This document shows positions 34,363 to 48,509 of a stretch of 64,000 nt of DNA, one piece after another. The DNA comes from Solanum dulcamara. Lineage: Eukaryota; Streptophyta; Magnoliopsida; Solanales; Solanaceae. The stretch's first letter is position 1, and each line of letters begins with the position of its first letter. The notes under the pieces were generated by a model. It saw only the letters and a program-made list of their open reading frames with translations. It did no database searches and was not told the origin of the DNA. The stretch is from the NCBI RefSeq assembly GCF_947179165.1, contig NC_077245.1:20869740-20933739 (forward strand), given 5' to 3'. Position numbers and translations under genes: made by a program.

Positions 34363-36797
34363 TGTAACACCCCTCAAAATTTTTCCCTAAGATTCGGACC
34401 TTTCTTGTGTTGGGTAGGGTCAAACTCGAGTATTGTGAAGTATATGCATGAGTTAAGATGAATCCCCGAGAAATTGAAGAGTATTGGATGTGATGTGGGG
34501 TCACAGAGGACCACTAGGACCAAGCTAAGTCCAAAAGGATTCGTCGTGGGTGGCCCATGGCCTATTAAATTAAAGGTCGTCGAGTCTTATTTCCAACGCC
34601 ACCAAGAAGGTATTTTTTTGGAGTTTTGAGTCGAAAGATATGATGATCCTAAGACGAACTAGCACGACAGGGATTTCAGGCCTGGGTTGCAATTGCTGGA
34701 AAATTGGGCTTGGCGCCATAGTAGCGCGACACGCCACTATCGCGCCAGGAACACGCCTCAGTAGTTTGGCCCCTGGTGCGGCGTGCCACTACGAGGTGTG
34801 CAGGGTTTTCAAGCTAATTTCCAGAACCCAAACAATATAGCTTTGGCACTGTAAGGGCGCGATGCGCAACTATCGCGGCAAGAATGTGCCTTAGTAGTTT
34901 GGTCCTTGGAGCGGCGCGCCACTAACCGATGTGCAAGTTTATAGGCGAAATCGGCCTGGCGCTGCAATGACGCGATGCACCACTATCGCTCCAGGAGCGT
35001 TTTAGCCTATTTGTTTTAGAACATTTGAGGAGGGGCAATTTGGGAATTGTCTCAAATTATATATGTATCATCCTTGAGCAATTTGGGAACATTTTTTTCA
35101 GCCCCACTCTCTCTCTAGAAAAGCCCTAGAAAACTCTCTCTTCTTTATCTTCTTCTTTTTCTCCTTTTTCAACAAAGATTTGTCCCAAGAGCTTCAAGAC
35201 TCCAAGATCCCATTGAAGACCCAACAACAAGGTTTCTTCAAGAATCTATTCTAAGGTATGTAAGGCTACTCAAAATATGGGTTGAGTCCACCCATGTGCC
35301 CTACTCTTACTTTGAAGTTAGATGTCCATGAAAATGGAGTTTCTTGGTATGGTTCATGTTTGAATGAGTTTTGCCCCCTATTAATTTGATTCTATATGTG
35401 TTGATGTTGTTGAGCTAAGAAGTTCCTAATATCTTCATGTTAGTATGAGTTAATGGAGGTGACTTGTTAATATGCTTTGTTGATCCCTTTAACCATGTGA
35501 TTATGTTGAATAAGTCAATTTTCCTTAAATGTGTTATTTCACTCGAATTGTTGGTTTAAAACCTTAGAGTTGTGACGAGTGAGGTGTTAAATGAGGAGAG
35601 GATTGGTTTGTTATGTTTGTGGGATGTTGTAAATGCTTATTAAATTAGGCTTGATTGAGTTGATTGGAGGATAGAATTGACGAGTGGACGAGGTCCTAAA
35701 TAAGACTTGCCATTATGACTTGATTGAGTTAAGATGAGAATAGAGTTGATGAGTTGGCAAGGTCCTAAATGAAACTAGCCGTGAGGGCTTGTTTGAGATG
35801 ATTGGGTGGAGTCTTATGAGCATAGAGTCATGGGAAGAGTATCGAGCACCGAGGCGGGCGAGAATATAGTCCGTACTCGAACCCCAAAAACTACGCCGCC
35901 AACGTAGGTAGGGATGGAACCGTTAAAGTCGGATACTTTCCATGGGATCGAACCATTAAAGTCGGATATTTCCCATTTATTTGTCCTAAAATGATAGGAC
36001 TTGACTAATAGATGTAATCCATGATTAGGGAGGCATTCATTCCCTGGCAAGGTATGGACGGACGTGGCAACAACGGCTAATTATTGTACTATCACTGGCT
36101 CATAAGTGATTGTTGTCAGATAAGAGAAACTCCCATTTAGGTATTGATAGTACTCCGAGTCAGTTGAGTTGAGTGGCATGAGATTTGTTCCGGTCTAAAA
36201 CACTTCTTGTTAGACTTAGGACCCTTGAGTGAGCTGTTACTTAATCATGAGTTGAGATTTGCGAGCTAGATAATCCTTATCTGATGATTGTTTTATTCGG
36301 TCATTTTACATACTCGTACATTCCATGTACTGACGCTATTTGGCCTGTATCATTTTATGATGTAGCGACAAGTACTAGAGATCATCAACTGGTGCTCCAT
36401 TGAAGATCCACATACACTTCCAGCCAGTTGGTGAGTCCTCCTAGTTTTCCGAGGATGTTGAGCTTTCTTGTATAGTTTTGTTGTTGTTTCCTTTATTTTG
36501 TATTGTTGGTAGCCATGGGCTTGTCTTTGGCACCTTCTAGACTTTGATAGAGGTTTCATTGACTAGAGTGTAGGAACGTTGGACTGCTATTTTTGAGAAG
36601 TCTTATTATATTTGTATCGATGAGTTGATGGTGATTGTCCCTCGGCCCTTATATTATGAATAGTGTATCTATTATTGAGTCTTCCTCTGAGTGAATATGA
36701 ATGAATGATAGTGTGACTAAATCAGGTGGTTCGCTTGAAGGCCATAAATGGCTTTCGAGTGCCGGTCGCGCCTAGGGTACCCTCCCGGGGCGTGACA
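34363..36797 (+). repeat. 3' LTR of element 2
   Basis: 2435 bp, very similar to the 5' LTR. The main difference is a deletion of about 72 bp at 34550/34551, equal to about 26969-27040 of the 5' LTR, and bounded by a short GTGG repeat. A second small deletion removes part of CCTAAGGAGG near 35578. Confidence 0.95.
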
Positions 36798-36802
36798 GCT
36801 GG

Positions 36803-37947
36803 CTTGATAGTGAAAGTAGTGACTATGTACATGTAGATTTTCATTGTTATTCTTAGTGGTCATGGCGTTGAAATTGATTGTATCCGTAGACATTTTGCTA
36901 TAGTCCTTACTTTTAAAAATTGGAGTTATGTATGAATTTTTTTGGTGTTTGTTGGTTCATTTTTCACTAAAGTAAACAACAAATAAAATTTATCTTTCCA
37001 TTATATACCAGGATCATAATCTAGGTTACCGTACTAGTATAATTTTATAATTTTTATTGATATGCTAATTAGTATAGATGATAAATACATATGCAACTTT
37101 TTTTATATAGAAATTACTCTCCTTTTCCTTAATATGTTGTAACTATTTAGTCAAATGTGCCAACATATCATGAATACGTTGCAACTAGTGACTAATAGGT
37201 CGCACCAGATTACTCAAACCTGGCAACATAGAAAGTATGCCATTCACTCTGCAGCTGAATTGCTTGTGGCAGTGAGATTAATAATGGTCGTGATACAGCC
37301 GTCCCATCACGTTACTGATTCCCTGTAACTTTAGACTTTTCATTACCTTTTCCTTTTTTTTTAATTTTTAATGTTGTTGTGCATTATATGTTACCACTGA
37401 TGACATAAATGTTGCAAAATTTTACTAACATTAGACAACATACAACGACTATCAAAGAGGCTAAACATAGTTATTATTTTAATTAAATGTTAGAAATATA
37501 TAAATATTATATTATTATTAACTAACAAAAAATGTGTACTTATTTTTAAAGTTTCATCAACCCAAATAAAATATACAAAATCTCGCTCATTTATTTGTTT
37601 AGCGAATAGGACACGTATTACACTGCATAATGTTTACATGGTTGCACTTCTTCACTTCCACTTCCTTAATACTTATGTTGTAATTGTAGTGTCAATTGTT
37701 TCAACATGGCAGCGATATGTTGGTACTTGTGACTAAATAGTCGCACCAGATGACTCAAATGTCCCAACTTGTTACTTATATATTGCCGCATATTCCAAAC
37801 AAGTTACAACAAATGTCTCAACTGATGTTTCTCATGCATTAGGCTTGTAGAAAATCGATGCAAATGATGGTGGCTTTAGTTTCTTGTAGCTGTCAATGCA
37901 ATAAATGTATGCAGCAGTCGTCACATCTCATTAATGCTCTCCTACAA
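36803..37947. other. AT-rich DNA between elements with an internal duplication
   Basis: Before element 2 inserted this was joined to 26776. No gene is visible. About 37133-37240 and 37676-37780 are similar (TGTTGTAA, GTGACTAA, GGTCGCACCAGAT or AGTCGCACCAGAT, ACTCAAA). The stretch 37785-37930 is similar to 26070-26240. Confidence 0.5.
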
Positions 37948-38717
37948 TGTCATGACCCGAATTCAGTTCATTATGGCGCCTACCATAACCCCCGAGTAGG
38001 CCAGCCAAACCCAAGACAAGCGGAAGACAAATCTCAATATAATTAAATAATTAATAACATAAGAAGACGGAAGCAAAGGAATATAACCCAACAAAATTCA
38101 AGCCATGGTATAGATATGTAAATACGATATAAAATATACAAAAGGCCCAATAATAACCAAAATAAATGAGGAGCTGATACTAGAACAAACCCCGGACCTG
38201 ATGTTACCTATACAGGAGCTACTAAGTACAAAAGCTGACAAAATGTATAAATAAACAATACAGATCTGACTGTCCAAAATACAAAATACAAGTCAGAGCA
38301 AAAGAGGGAATGTAGTAAGTCTCGGAACGTCTGGAGCTCACCACAATCCTAAAGTAGCACCGCTACAGATGATCAGGAGCGCACTGAGGGTGGATCGAAC
38401 TGGGAGCTGCATCAAAAAGATGTAGAAAGGTAGTATGAGTACCAAAACATGGGGTACCCAGTAGGCATCATAGGCCGACAAAGCTAAAAAAGAATAAAAT
38501 ATATAATAAGCAGCACGATGATACTAATAACAATAAGAAAAGATTACAAACTACAAATACGAGGAAAGGGGGCACAGGAATAATCATACGACAGTCAAGC
38601 AAATCTGACCAAACAAGTAAGCACATCAATAATCTTATCTGATAAAAATACTGAAAGAATACTCAATGTAAACTCGTAGCTAAGGCTCAATATTCTCAAA
38701 CATATCATGAAGCGCCC

Positions 38718-39100
<383 letters not shown>

Positions 39101-40491
39101 TGTCATAATTAAAATACCACCGGTATTTTCTTTAAATCATTACACTTATTTATAAATCAAAAATCTTGAAATTTCCATTTTATTCTTTAAAAAGGGTTTT
39201 TAACACTGATGAGGCAAATTAATAAAAGTAGCATTCAAGTTGAGTAAAAATCCCGTCAGAGGTGTCAAATCACTAACCTGAGACTCTGGTGTACCAAAAA
39301 CACAGCCTCGGACCCAACATTTCAATATTATAAACTAGCAAGATATAGGCTTACACAAAAATCACACCAACCGGCAACCAAAACCAAACAAGTCAAACAA
39401 ACAGCATCTTATGTTCAAATCACCTAGGAGCAAGCTCTAAGGATTCTAAACGATATAAATAAGCCAAGAAATCACCTAGATTAAGGATCAACCTACTAAA
39501 GCCCCAACTAATCACTAACAGTGATCATCGACTACCAACTTCTCAATGGACTATCAAAACCTAAATCACCAACATAATCATGCATTACTACTCAAAATAT
39601 ACCAATTTTAGCCAAGCCAAGTCTAAAAAAAGTAATCCATAGCCTACTTCAAAGCCGAAACTGCACTCGAACTGCTAAATTTGAGTCTTTCCCTTTCGGG
39701 CCACCTCCAAACGATGCCACTCTATTAAATTATCGAAGAACATATCAAAATAAGGCCAATGATACCCATATTGCTATAATTACAAATGGAACTAAAATTG
39801 GGTCAAAATTCGGCATTGGGCCCCGTGCACGAAATCAAAAAACCATCCATACCTCTGTGAATATGGAGATCAAAAAACTTGACCTCCGCGAATGGTGTCA
39901 GGGGCCCGCGAACGCGCAGAGTAAAGTTGAGGTGCACCATGAGTTGTGCTGGTGCTTTTTCAACAAGGGAAACAAGTCCCTCAATGAGGTTCGAAACTCG
40001 TTCAGAATCCCCTCAACACAAACGAACTATGCTACCCAACTGGAAACATCATTTTGGACTCAACAGAATCAACAAATTTCCAACGGGGGTCGTTTCAAAG
40101 AAATATTGACACTTAAAATGCACAAATAACCAAAAACTCATTCCGATCACCTCGAGAACCAAACCTAAGGTCATTCTAGACCAAACTTGGTGTTCTGAAG
40201 TTAACTGCACAGACAAAATTTTCATTTGAGCATGTTAACCCAAAATATTGATCGAAGTCAAATAAGTCAAACCTTAAAGTTAAAACGACAAAACCACCTA
40301 AACTTAAAATAAAGACTCAAAAACCCAAACCAACCTTCCTTCTAGACCAAAATAAGCCTTCCAAAGCTGGTGGAATCATTGGAATTATCATACGACGGCC
40401 GAATCTCCAGATGTTGGCTAAAGTCAAATCTTTCAAACCTTAAGCCTCAAAAATGGCCAAATTATATCAAAACTCAATCGGACACCTTGGG

Positions 40492-43189
40492 TGTAAGATC
40501 CCGCATGGTTTAAAGGTGGGATTATGTCATACTAGGGTAAAGTAGGGGAAAAATGGCTTCGAAAGACCCTTTTGTCTCAAAATCAATGACATATAATTGT
40601 ATATATGATATAGGATCCATTCCTAAGTATTTGAAGACTATTATATGTTTTTTAGGGTTATAAGGGATCTCTATAACCAAGTCAAGCCCAAAGGATTTCT
40701 ATCGACTAAGTTTTCATATGAGACCATAGAAGGTCCACTTCAAACAGCCATATCTCCTAGAATATAATGAATTGGGTATCCCATAACCTATAAAATTAAA
40801 GATCTTTGAGTCTTGTTTCCAATGCCACCAAGATTGCAAATGTTGGACGTCCGCGGAGCGTATGAATTTCCTGGAATGTAGATAGACCAAAAGAGGGTTT
40901 GGAGTCAAAAGTTATGACCAATTTTGCTATAGACTATCACTGCAGGAATTTTAGGCCTGGGGCTACAGTGGCGCCCGACGCCACTATAGCGCCTGAAACT
41001 AGTCTCTGAAGTTTGGCCCTTGGCGCGGCGTGCCACTATAGCGCTAGCAGGATTTTGAGCCTGTTTTTCAGATTTTAGGGGCATTTTAGTCTTCTCTTGT
41101 ATTTTAGCCAAAATTGGTGTCGTTTTGGAGGCTAAATCCTCCTATCTAAAGACCTTAGACCCTTCAAACCCCTCATTTCTTTCACTCTAACTTCTCCAAC
41201 AAAAACCCTAACCTCTCAAGTTCCTCTCAAGCCTTCTTCCTCTATCTCTAAAAATATCAAGCCTTCATTTCTTTCCAAGTTTTTCATTCAAGAGTTGACT
41301 CCTCAAGGTATGTGAGTTTTCATCCATGGGTTCTTCCATCCATGGAGCCCAAATGTTTTCTCAACTTAGTACTTCAATTTTAAATGATCAAATCTTATGG
41401 TATTTTACATGATGGTTCCAAATGTATAGATTATTGTATATTTTAAGTTTATTTACTCCTATTGATATATATGTATATTGACTCTTAATTTCAAGTGATG
41501 AGTTTTTATGGATTTTCATACTACGATTTCAAATGTATAAATTCTTGAATATTTGAAGTTATTTATCTATATTGACTTATGTTGATTCTTATTTATATGA
41601 AATGGATAATTTATCAATGTTCTTATATGAAGGTTTGAAAGGTAGTTTTAAAGTGCATATGGTGGGTTGTTTCTAAGATGTTTGATTTGATACATTCATA
41701 TCACTCTCATGCATACAAGTATTCTTTTAATGTATTTGAAGATCCTTTTGAAATGAATCCACCTAGTTGCTTATGATAAAGCAAAGTTGAAATAAAGTTT
41801 GACACCAAATGAATGTTTGACAATGTCTACAAATGAGTTTAAGGGTACTCTTTGCAAATAAGTTTTGTGAATGATGATTATATAATGTTCAAGTAAGTTG
41901 ATGATAGGGTGAGTTAAGGCCCTAAAGATATTTTATGAATAAATATATGTGATAATGAAAGGTCTACACTCACATCACATGAGACAAAGTTAAGGAGCTA
42001 TTCTATGATTTTGTTCTTATGAAGAGTGGACGGGTAGTAGATATGGCCCCTCCCAAATGATAATTGAGTTTATGTTTTATGGTTTGTCTATTCCATTGAG
42101 AGTTTACCTAGCACCGAGTGGACTTAAAAATAGGCATTCTCTCCCATAGAAATGGAAAGAGACCCGTAGAAAGATCCCATTATCCCATAACTACGTGTCA
42201 CCGTAGGAAGAAGGATCACCCGTTAGTAGAGGCTTGATTCCTTAAAAAGGTTCACCCATTAGTAGAGGCTTGATTCCTTAAGTAGCTTAGTAGATCCACT
42301 TAGGCATGATGGAGTCTACCTTGGAAAGTAGTCTCCCCCTTTTCTCCAATGTAGGGGTAACATCGGGATTCCATTTTATAGCTCACATAGTTTATGTCGG
42401 TTAACAGTTTCTCTCACAAAGGTACAAGGTCCCTCTTCCAATGTTTAAGATATATCATATGATGTTTACTATGTCTATCACAAAGTAAAGTACGTTCTCT
42501 CACAAAGCTAAAGATTTCTTTTAAAAAGGTTTATGGAATACTTATTTACGATTCATAGTATTTTGCAAGAATATGGTTTCTTATAATGACTCATGGTTAC
42601 CTCTATAATGTTCAAGTTTCTTTTATGATTCATGATGGTTTCTATATTTCCTTGACTAAGCTTCATAACTCTAAAGGATATCTCAAATGATCTCAAGGTT
42701 TTAGCGTAGTCCATTGCATCACCTTATTGTATAATGATATATTGCATTGCATACTCACATACTTAGTACATTCAAAATACTAATGCATATTTTTGCCTAT
42801 ATGATATCACCATGTAGGAACCGATGTCACTCATCGACTTTCTCTACGTGGCTAGCTCAAGTTAGTTAAAGGTTGCTTGTGGTGAGTTCCCATGTTTTGA
42901 GAACAACATCCTTTTTATTCTAAGCTAATGTTATGTAGAATAGTAAGACTTTTATTAAGACATTTCCTGACACTTATTTTACGGGTGAGCTAGGGATATG
43001 TCTTAGCCCCCGCCAAGTCTATTAGTAGAGGTATGTTTGGAAATAAATGGAAAAATGTTTTTATTTTCCACTTATTATTGTTTATCATTACCAATGAAAT
43101 GCTTAATGAATGCTAAGTGGCTTGGGTGAGGTACCTCTGGGTGTCTCATTCGCCGTGTCACGTCTAGGCCCTAGGCTTGGGTCCTGACA
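40492..43189 (+). mobile_element. Plus-strand solo LTR, no target duplication seen
   Basis: TGTAAGATCC at 40492 to GGGTCCTGACA at 43189, 2698 bp. It has the same internal layout as the other LTRs: a GC-rich palindromic block (40960-41035), donor-like CAAG/GTATGT at 41308, an imperfect copy of the palindrome (42766-42780) and acceptor-like ACCATGTAG to 42817. Flanking five-mers TTGGG and AACTT do not match. It sits between the LTR and the pol of the minus-strand element. Confidence 0.75.
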
Positions 43190-46100
43190 AACTTAAAAGA
43201 AAGCCACCTATCCCAACATCACATATAATCTATAAAGAAGCTATGAAAGGGGTAAAATGGTAAAACCATGCAAAAGCACGAAAATATTGGAGGTCATTAA
43301 AAAATCCACTACTAAAAGGACTTTCTTCCTCGAAAGTCAAGGAAGGAAAGTACTTGGTGCCTCAAAAAGGTGAGGATATCAGGTCCGTATGTCCTGCCCG
43401 GTCTCCCAAGTAGCCTCTTCGATTGGACGATTCCTCCACTGGACTTTTACCGATGGAATCTCCTTAGATCTTAACTTTCTAACTGCCTGTCCAAAATACC
43501 AACAGGCTCCTCCTCAAAGGCCAATGACTCATCAAATAGAACCAAATCCCACAAAAGCACATAAAACTCATCTGAGATGTACCGCTGTAGCATAAAAACA
43601 TGGAATACATGGTAAACACCTGATAGTGTTAGGGGTAAGGCCAACTCATAAGCTATCTCCCCTACCCGTCTCACAATCTCAAAAGGGCTAATGAACCTGG
43701 GGTTAAGCTTACCCCTCCTCCCGAATCTCATCATGCCCTTCATGGGCGACAGTCATAGGAATACCCGGTCTCCAACCATGAACTCCAAAGGTCGTACCCT
43801 TCTATCAGCATAACTCTTCTGCCTACTCTGGGTTGTGCGGAGTCTCTCCTAAATCATATGAACTCTGCCCATCGAGTCACCCAACAAATCAGTGCCCCAA
43901 GGCTTAACCTCAAAGGAAACAAAACAACCTACTGGGGAGCGATATCTCCTACCATATAATGCCTCAAAAGGTGCCATCTCGATGCTCGAATGGTATATGT
44001 TATTATAGGCGAATTTTGCAAAGGCCAAGGACTGATCCCTCTGACTTCCAAAATAGATAACACAGGCCCGTAGAATATCCTCCAAGACCTGAATAGTCCT
44101 CTCTAACTGGCCATCGGTCTATGGGTTGGAAAGTTGTGCTGAGCTCGACTTGGGTGCCCAACTCCTTCTGAATAGACCACAAAAGTGTGAAGTGAACTGA
44201 GTACCCCAGTCTAAAATAATAGATACTGGCACCCTATATAATCGGACCACCTCTTGGATGTAAATCTGAGCCAACTTCTATGAAGTGTAGGTAGTTTGGA
44301 TCGATAAGAAGTGAACAGACTTGGTCAATCGATCTACGATGACCTAAATAGAATCAAAACCTCGAGAGGTACATGGTAAACCCACTACATAGTCCATAGC
44401 TATCCGCTCCCACTTTCACTCTAGAATAGGTAGCCGCTGTGTCAAACCACTTGGCCTCTACTGCTCGAACTTGACCGACTAACAGTTCAAGTACTTAGTC
44501 ACAAAAGCTATAATGTCCCACTTCATCCCACACCACTGGTAATGCTGCCATAAGTGGCAATATATCTTCGACGCACCAAGATGAATGGAATATCTAGAAT
44601 AATGGTCCTTCACAAAGATGAGCCTAACTAAATCTACAACTCTAAGAACACAAATACGACCCTCAATCCTCAAAATTCCCTCTAGATCTAAGATCGCCTT
44701 CCCTCATTAAGTACCTTATCACGAATCACCCTCAGTTGTGGGTCCTCAATCTGCTGTGCCCGAATCTGCTTCATCAAGAAAGTCCTAGCCTCTACACGAG
44801 CAAGTACCCTACCCAGCTCAGAAATATCAAGCAGAACTATCTGGTTAGCTAAGGATTGAATATCTAAAGCTAGAGGTCGCTCCTCAACTAATAAAAATGC
44901 CAAACTCCCTATACTCGCTGCCTTTTGGCTCAGTGTATATACTGCCACATTTGCCTTGCCCAGGTGATAAAGAATGGTGATGTCATAGTCCTTTAGTAAC
45001 TCTAACTATCTGCGCTGCCTCAAGTTAAGGTCCTTCTGGCTGAATATGTATTGAAAACTGTGATGGTCAGTGTAGATCTCACAATGGGCTCCATAGAAGT
45101 AATGCCTCCAAATATTCAATACGAAGACTACCGCCACCAACTCTAAATTATATGTGGGGTAGTTCCGCTCCTGCACCTTCAGCTGCCCGGAAGAATATGC
45201 AATAACTCTACCTTGATGCATCATAACACAACCCAAGCAACACCTGAAGAATCACAATACACTATAAACCCCTAGTCCTCGACATGAGGAGTAAGGACCG
45301 GAGCTGAAGTCAACAAGGCTTTGAGCTTTAAAAACCTCGCCTTACATTCGTCAGAACACTAGAAGGGAATATTCTTCTAAGTTAATCTTGTTAAAGGCAC
45401 TGCAATAGAAGAGAAAACCTCCATAAACTGTCTGTAATACCCTGCCAACCTGATGAAACTGTGAACCTCAGTAGGAGAAGTGGGCCTAGCCCAATCACGA
45501 ACTGCCGCTATCTTTGTTAGATCTACCATAACCCATCCTTGGACACACGTACCTTAGAAATGCCATAGACTCAAGCCAAAATTCATACTTCGTGAATTTG
45601 GCATATAACTATAGATCCCACAAGGTCTAAAATACTATCCTCAGGTGTTGCTCATGCTGCTCTTTGCTCCCAAAGTAGACTAGAATGTCATCAATGATTA
45701 TAATGACAAAAGAGTCCAAGTAGGGCCTGAATAGACAGTTCATCAAATCCATGAATGTTGCAGGGGCATTAGTCAACCCAAAAGACATGACTAAGAACTC
45801 ATAGTGACCATATCGAGTCTTGAAAGCAGTCTTAGGGATATCTGACTCCCTAATCCTCAACTGGAGATACCCTGAACTTAAGTCTATCTTAGAGAACACT
45901 ATTGCTGGTCAAATAAGTCATCAATCCATGGCATAGGGTACCTAGTCTTATGATCATATTATTTAGCTACCTCTAATCAATACACATATGCAAGGTACCA
46001 TCCTTGTTATTCACGAACAAAACAGGAGTACCCCAAAGAGACATAATGGGCTTGATAAACCCCTTACTCAAGAGATCCTAAGCTGTACCTTAATCTCTCT

Positions 46101-47546
46101 CAACTTAACTGGAGCCATCCTATATGGTGGAATAGAGACTAGCTGCATACCCAGCTCAACATCAATGCCACACGACATATGACTAACTGCACCTACCCAC
46201 ACAATCGGAGGAATACTAAGTGTACATAAAGTAATGGTCTTGGAGAAGCAATCCAAAACCGCATGATGAGTAGACAACCAATCCATCCCTAGAATGAAGT
46301 CAAAGTCTACTATATATAGCACAATCAGTTCTGTTCTAGTATCATACCCCACGATAGTCACCACACAAGATCGATACAATCGATCCACTACTAAAGAATA
46401 ACCTATAGGGGTAGCTACACAGATAAACATAGGAAATGGCTCACATAAAACATACCATCAAGTAACATAACAAGCAGAAACATATGAGTAAGTTGACTCC
46501 TGATCAAATAAAGCATAGGCAGGCTACTAAGAGACAGAGATCGTACCTGTGATGACGACATCTGATGCCTCTATCTTTGGCCTACCTGGAAAGGCATACA
46601 TATGACTGTGTCCACCTCAACCACCTGCCCGACCTGCCTAGGGACCACCCCTAGTACCATGAGACTCATCTCTAGCACCCTGCACAATCTCTCTAAGTAG
46701 CTGAACTAGGGCTCTAGGGCCTGAACCTGCTGATCCTGCTAACTCTAATGCATCTAGCATCTGCGACTGCTAATAGTAGGATATTCCCTGACAAAGTGAC
46801 CTATCACACCACACTCATAGAATAACCTTATGAATAAACCTCCCTGTGATGTCCCAACTAAACTTGAATGGCCATCACAGCCTAAATACCCAGAAGTCTG
46901 ACCCCGAGAAGACTAACCCAAAGTTTGGATATACCGGTCTACTGGGTGGATACAGTTGTGGATAGTCTCTAACAAAAGAACCCCTACCATGATTGGTGTC
47001 CACTAAAACTGCCCTGTTGGTGAGGCCTTTTGTCACTGCCGCCATAGGCCTCACAACATATAGCCTTAATAGTACGGGCATAGTCTATTATCTGTAAGAA
47101 TGAACAGACTACTGCAACCATCAGCTCTGTAGCCAACCTCAAGGGAGTAGATAACCCTCTAACAAACCAGCATACCCGTTCCTTCTCTGTTGGTATGATC
47201 ATGGTAGCGTACTTGGAGAGCTCATAGAACCGAGACTCATACTTTATAACTATCATCGATCCTTGTACTAGCATTGTGAACTCATCTCTTAATCTCTCCC
47301 TCAAGCTGCGGGGTACATACTTCTCCAAGAAAGCCTAAGAGAATTGATTCCACGATAGGGGCGGCGATCCCATAGGTCTGCAGCTAAGATAAGATCTCCA
47401 CCACTACTTTGCTGGTCCATCTAGCTGGAAAGTAGTGTAATCGACTCTGTGGGACTCCACCAATCTGAGGTTATGCAATCTCTGGAAACTATCCAGAAAC
47501 TCATGGGCATCCTCGTCCGCGGCACCTGAGAACCGAGAGGGGCCAA
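43190..47546 (-). pseudogene. Gag-Pol pseudogene of a minus-strand Ty3/gypsy element
   Basis: Reading minus from 47546: gag capsid (47328-46984, with FTMLVQGSMIVIKYESRFYE); zinc knuckle near 46830-46790 whose last Cys is Tyr (REYP); protease (46430-46068, VDFDFILGMDWLS); RT with [19 protein letters not shown] and IIDDILVY (45899-45627); RNase H with [11 protein letters not shown] and TDHHSFQ (45236-45006); integrase zinc finger 44673-44479; integrase core with VDRLTKS, ILDWGTQFT and LERTIQ (about 44400-43849); C-terminal region GMMRFGRRGKLNPRF to ILDRQ (43743-43471). Stops and shifts are frequent. Gag is cut at 47546 by the next element, so the 5' LTR should lie beyond the array, right of the window. 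Confidence 0.85.
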
Positions 47547-48319
47547 TATAACACCCCTCAAAAATTTCCCCTTAAGATTCGAGCCTTCCTTGTACATGTA
47601 TAGGGCCCATCGTATATATTTCGAAGTATATGCTTCAGTTAAGATGAGTCCCTGAGAAATTAAAGAGCGTTGGAGGTGATATGGGGTCATTGAGGACCCC
47701 TAGGACCGAGCTAAGTCCCAAAAAGGTTCGTCGTGGCTAAGTTTTGGTAAGAGTTCGCATAAGGGGTCGACTTCTAACGACCCTATCTTTTGAAAGACGA
47801 TAATCTGGGTGGCCCATGACCCATCAAATTAAAGTTCATCGAGTCTTCTATCTAACGCCACCAAGAATGTGAATTTTGGAGTTCGGAGTAGAGAGATATG
47901 ACGATCCTAAGACGAGCTAGCACAACAGGAATTTTATTTTTGGCCTGGGTTGCAACTGCTGGGGAAATGGCCCTAGCGCTATAAGGGCGCGACGCGCCAC
48001 TATCGCGCCAAAAACATGCCTCAGTAGTTTGGCCCCTGGCGTGATGCGCCGCTAAAAGTTGTGCAGGGTTTTTCAGGCCAAATTTCCAAAACCCAGAAAA
48101 TATGGTCTTGGCACTATAAGGGTGCGATGCGCCACTATCGCGCCAGAAATATGCCTCAGTAGTTTGTTCTCTATCGCAGCGCGCCACTGTGAGGTGTGCA
48201 GGTTTTAGGCGTAATTAGCCTGGCGCTGCAAGGGCGCGACGCGCCACTATCGCGTCAGGTGCGTTTTTAGCCTATTTTCAGAACTTTTGAGAAGGGGTAA
48301 TTTGGGAACTTACCCAAGT

Positions 48320-48326
48320 TATATAT
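48320..48326 (+). promoter_or_regulatory. TATA box of LTR A
   Basis: TATATAT about 40 bp before a CT-rich leader, same place as in the other LTRs of this family. Confidence 0.6.
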
Positions 48327-48509
48327 GTATTTCCATTGGTCATTTTGGGACTAAAAATTTCCAGCTCTCTCTCTCTAAATGCTCTAGAAATATCTCTCTC
48401 TCTCTCTTCTTCTTCTTCTCCATTTCCAACAAAAAGAGTCCAAGAGCTTCAAGATTTGAGTCCTCCATTGAAGACCCAACCACAAGGTTTTCTTCAAGTC
48501 TTCACTAAG

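Larger units (their letters stand above)
26782..36797 (+). mobile_element. Complete Tekay/Del-like Ty3/gypsy retrotransposon (element 2)
   Basis: The 10,016-bp element has 5' LTR 26782-29292, primer site at 29297, gag-pol 29510-34251, purine-rich tract at 34348-34362 and 3' LTR 34363-36797. Target duplication GCTGG occurs at 26777-26781 and 36798-36802. The element is structurally whole, but gag-pol has nine in-frame stops and one frameshift, so it cannot move by itself. The chromodomain after integrase places it with chromoviruses. Confidence 0.95.
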
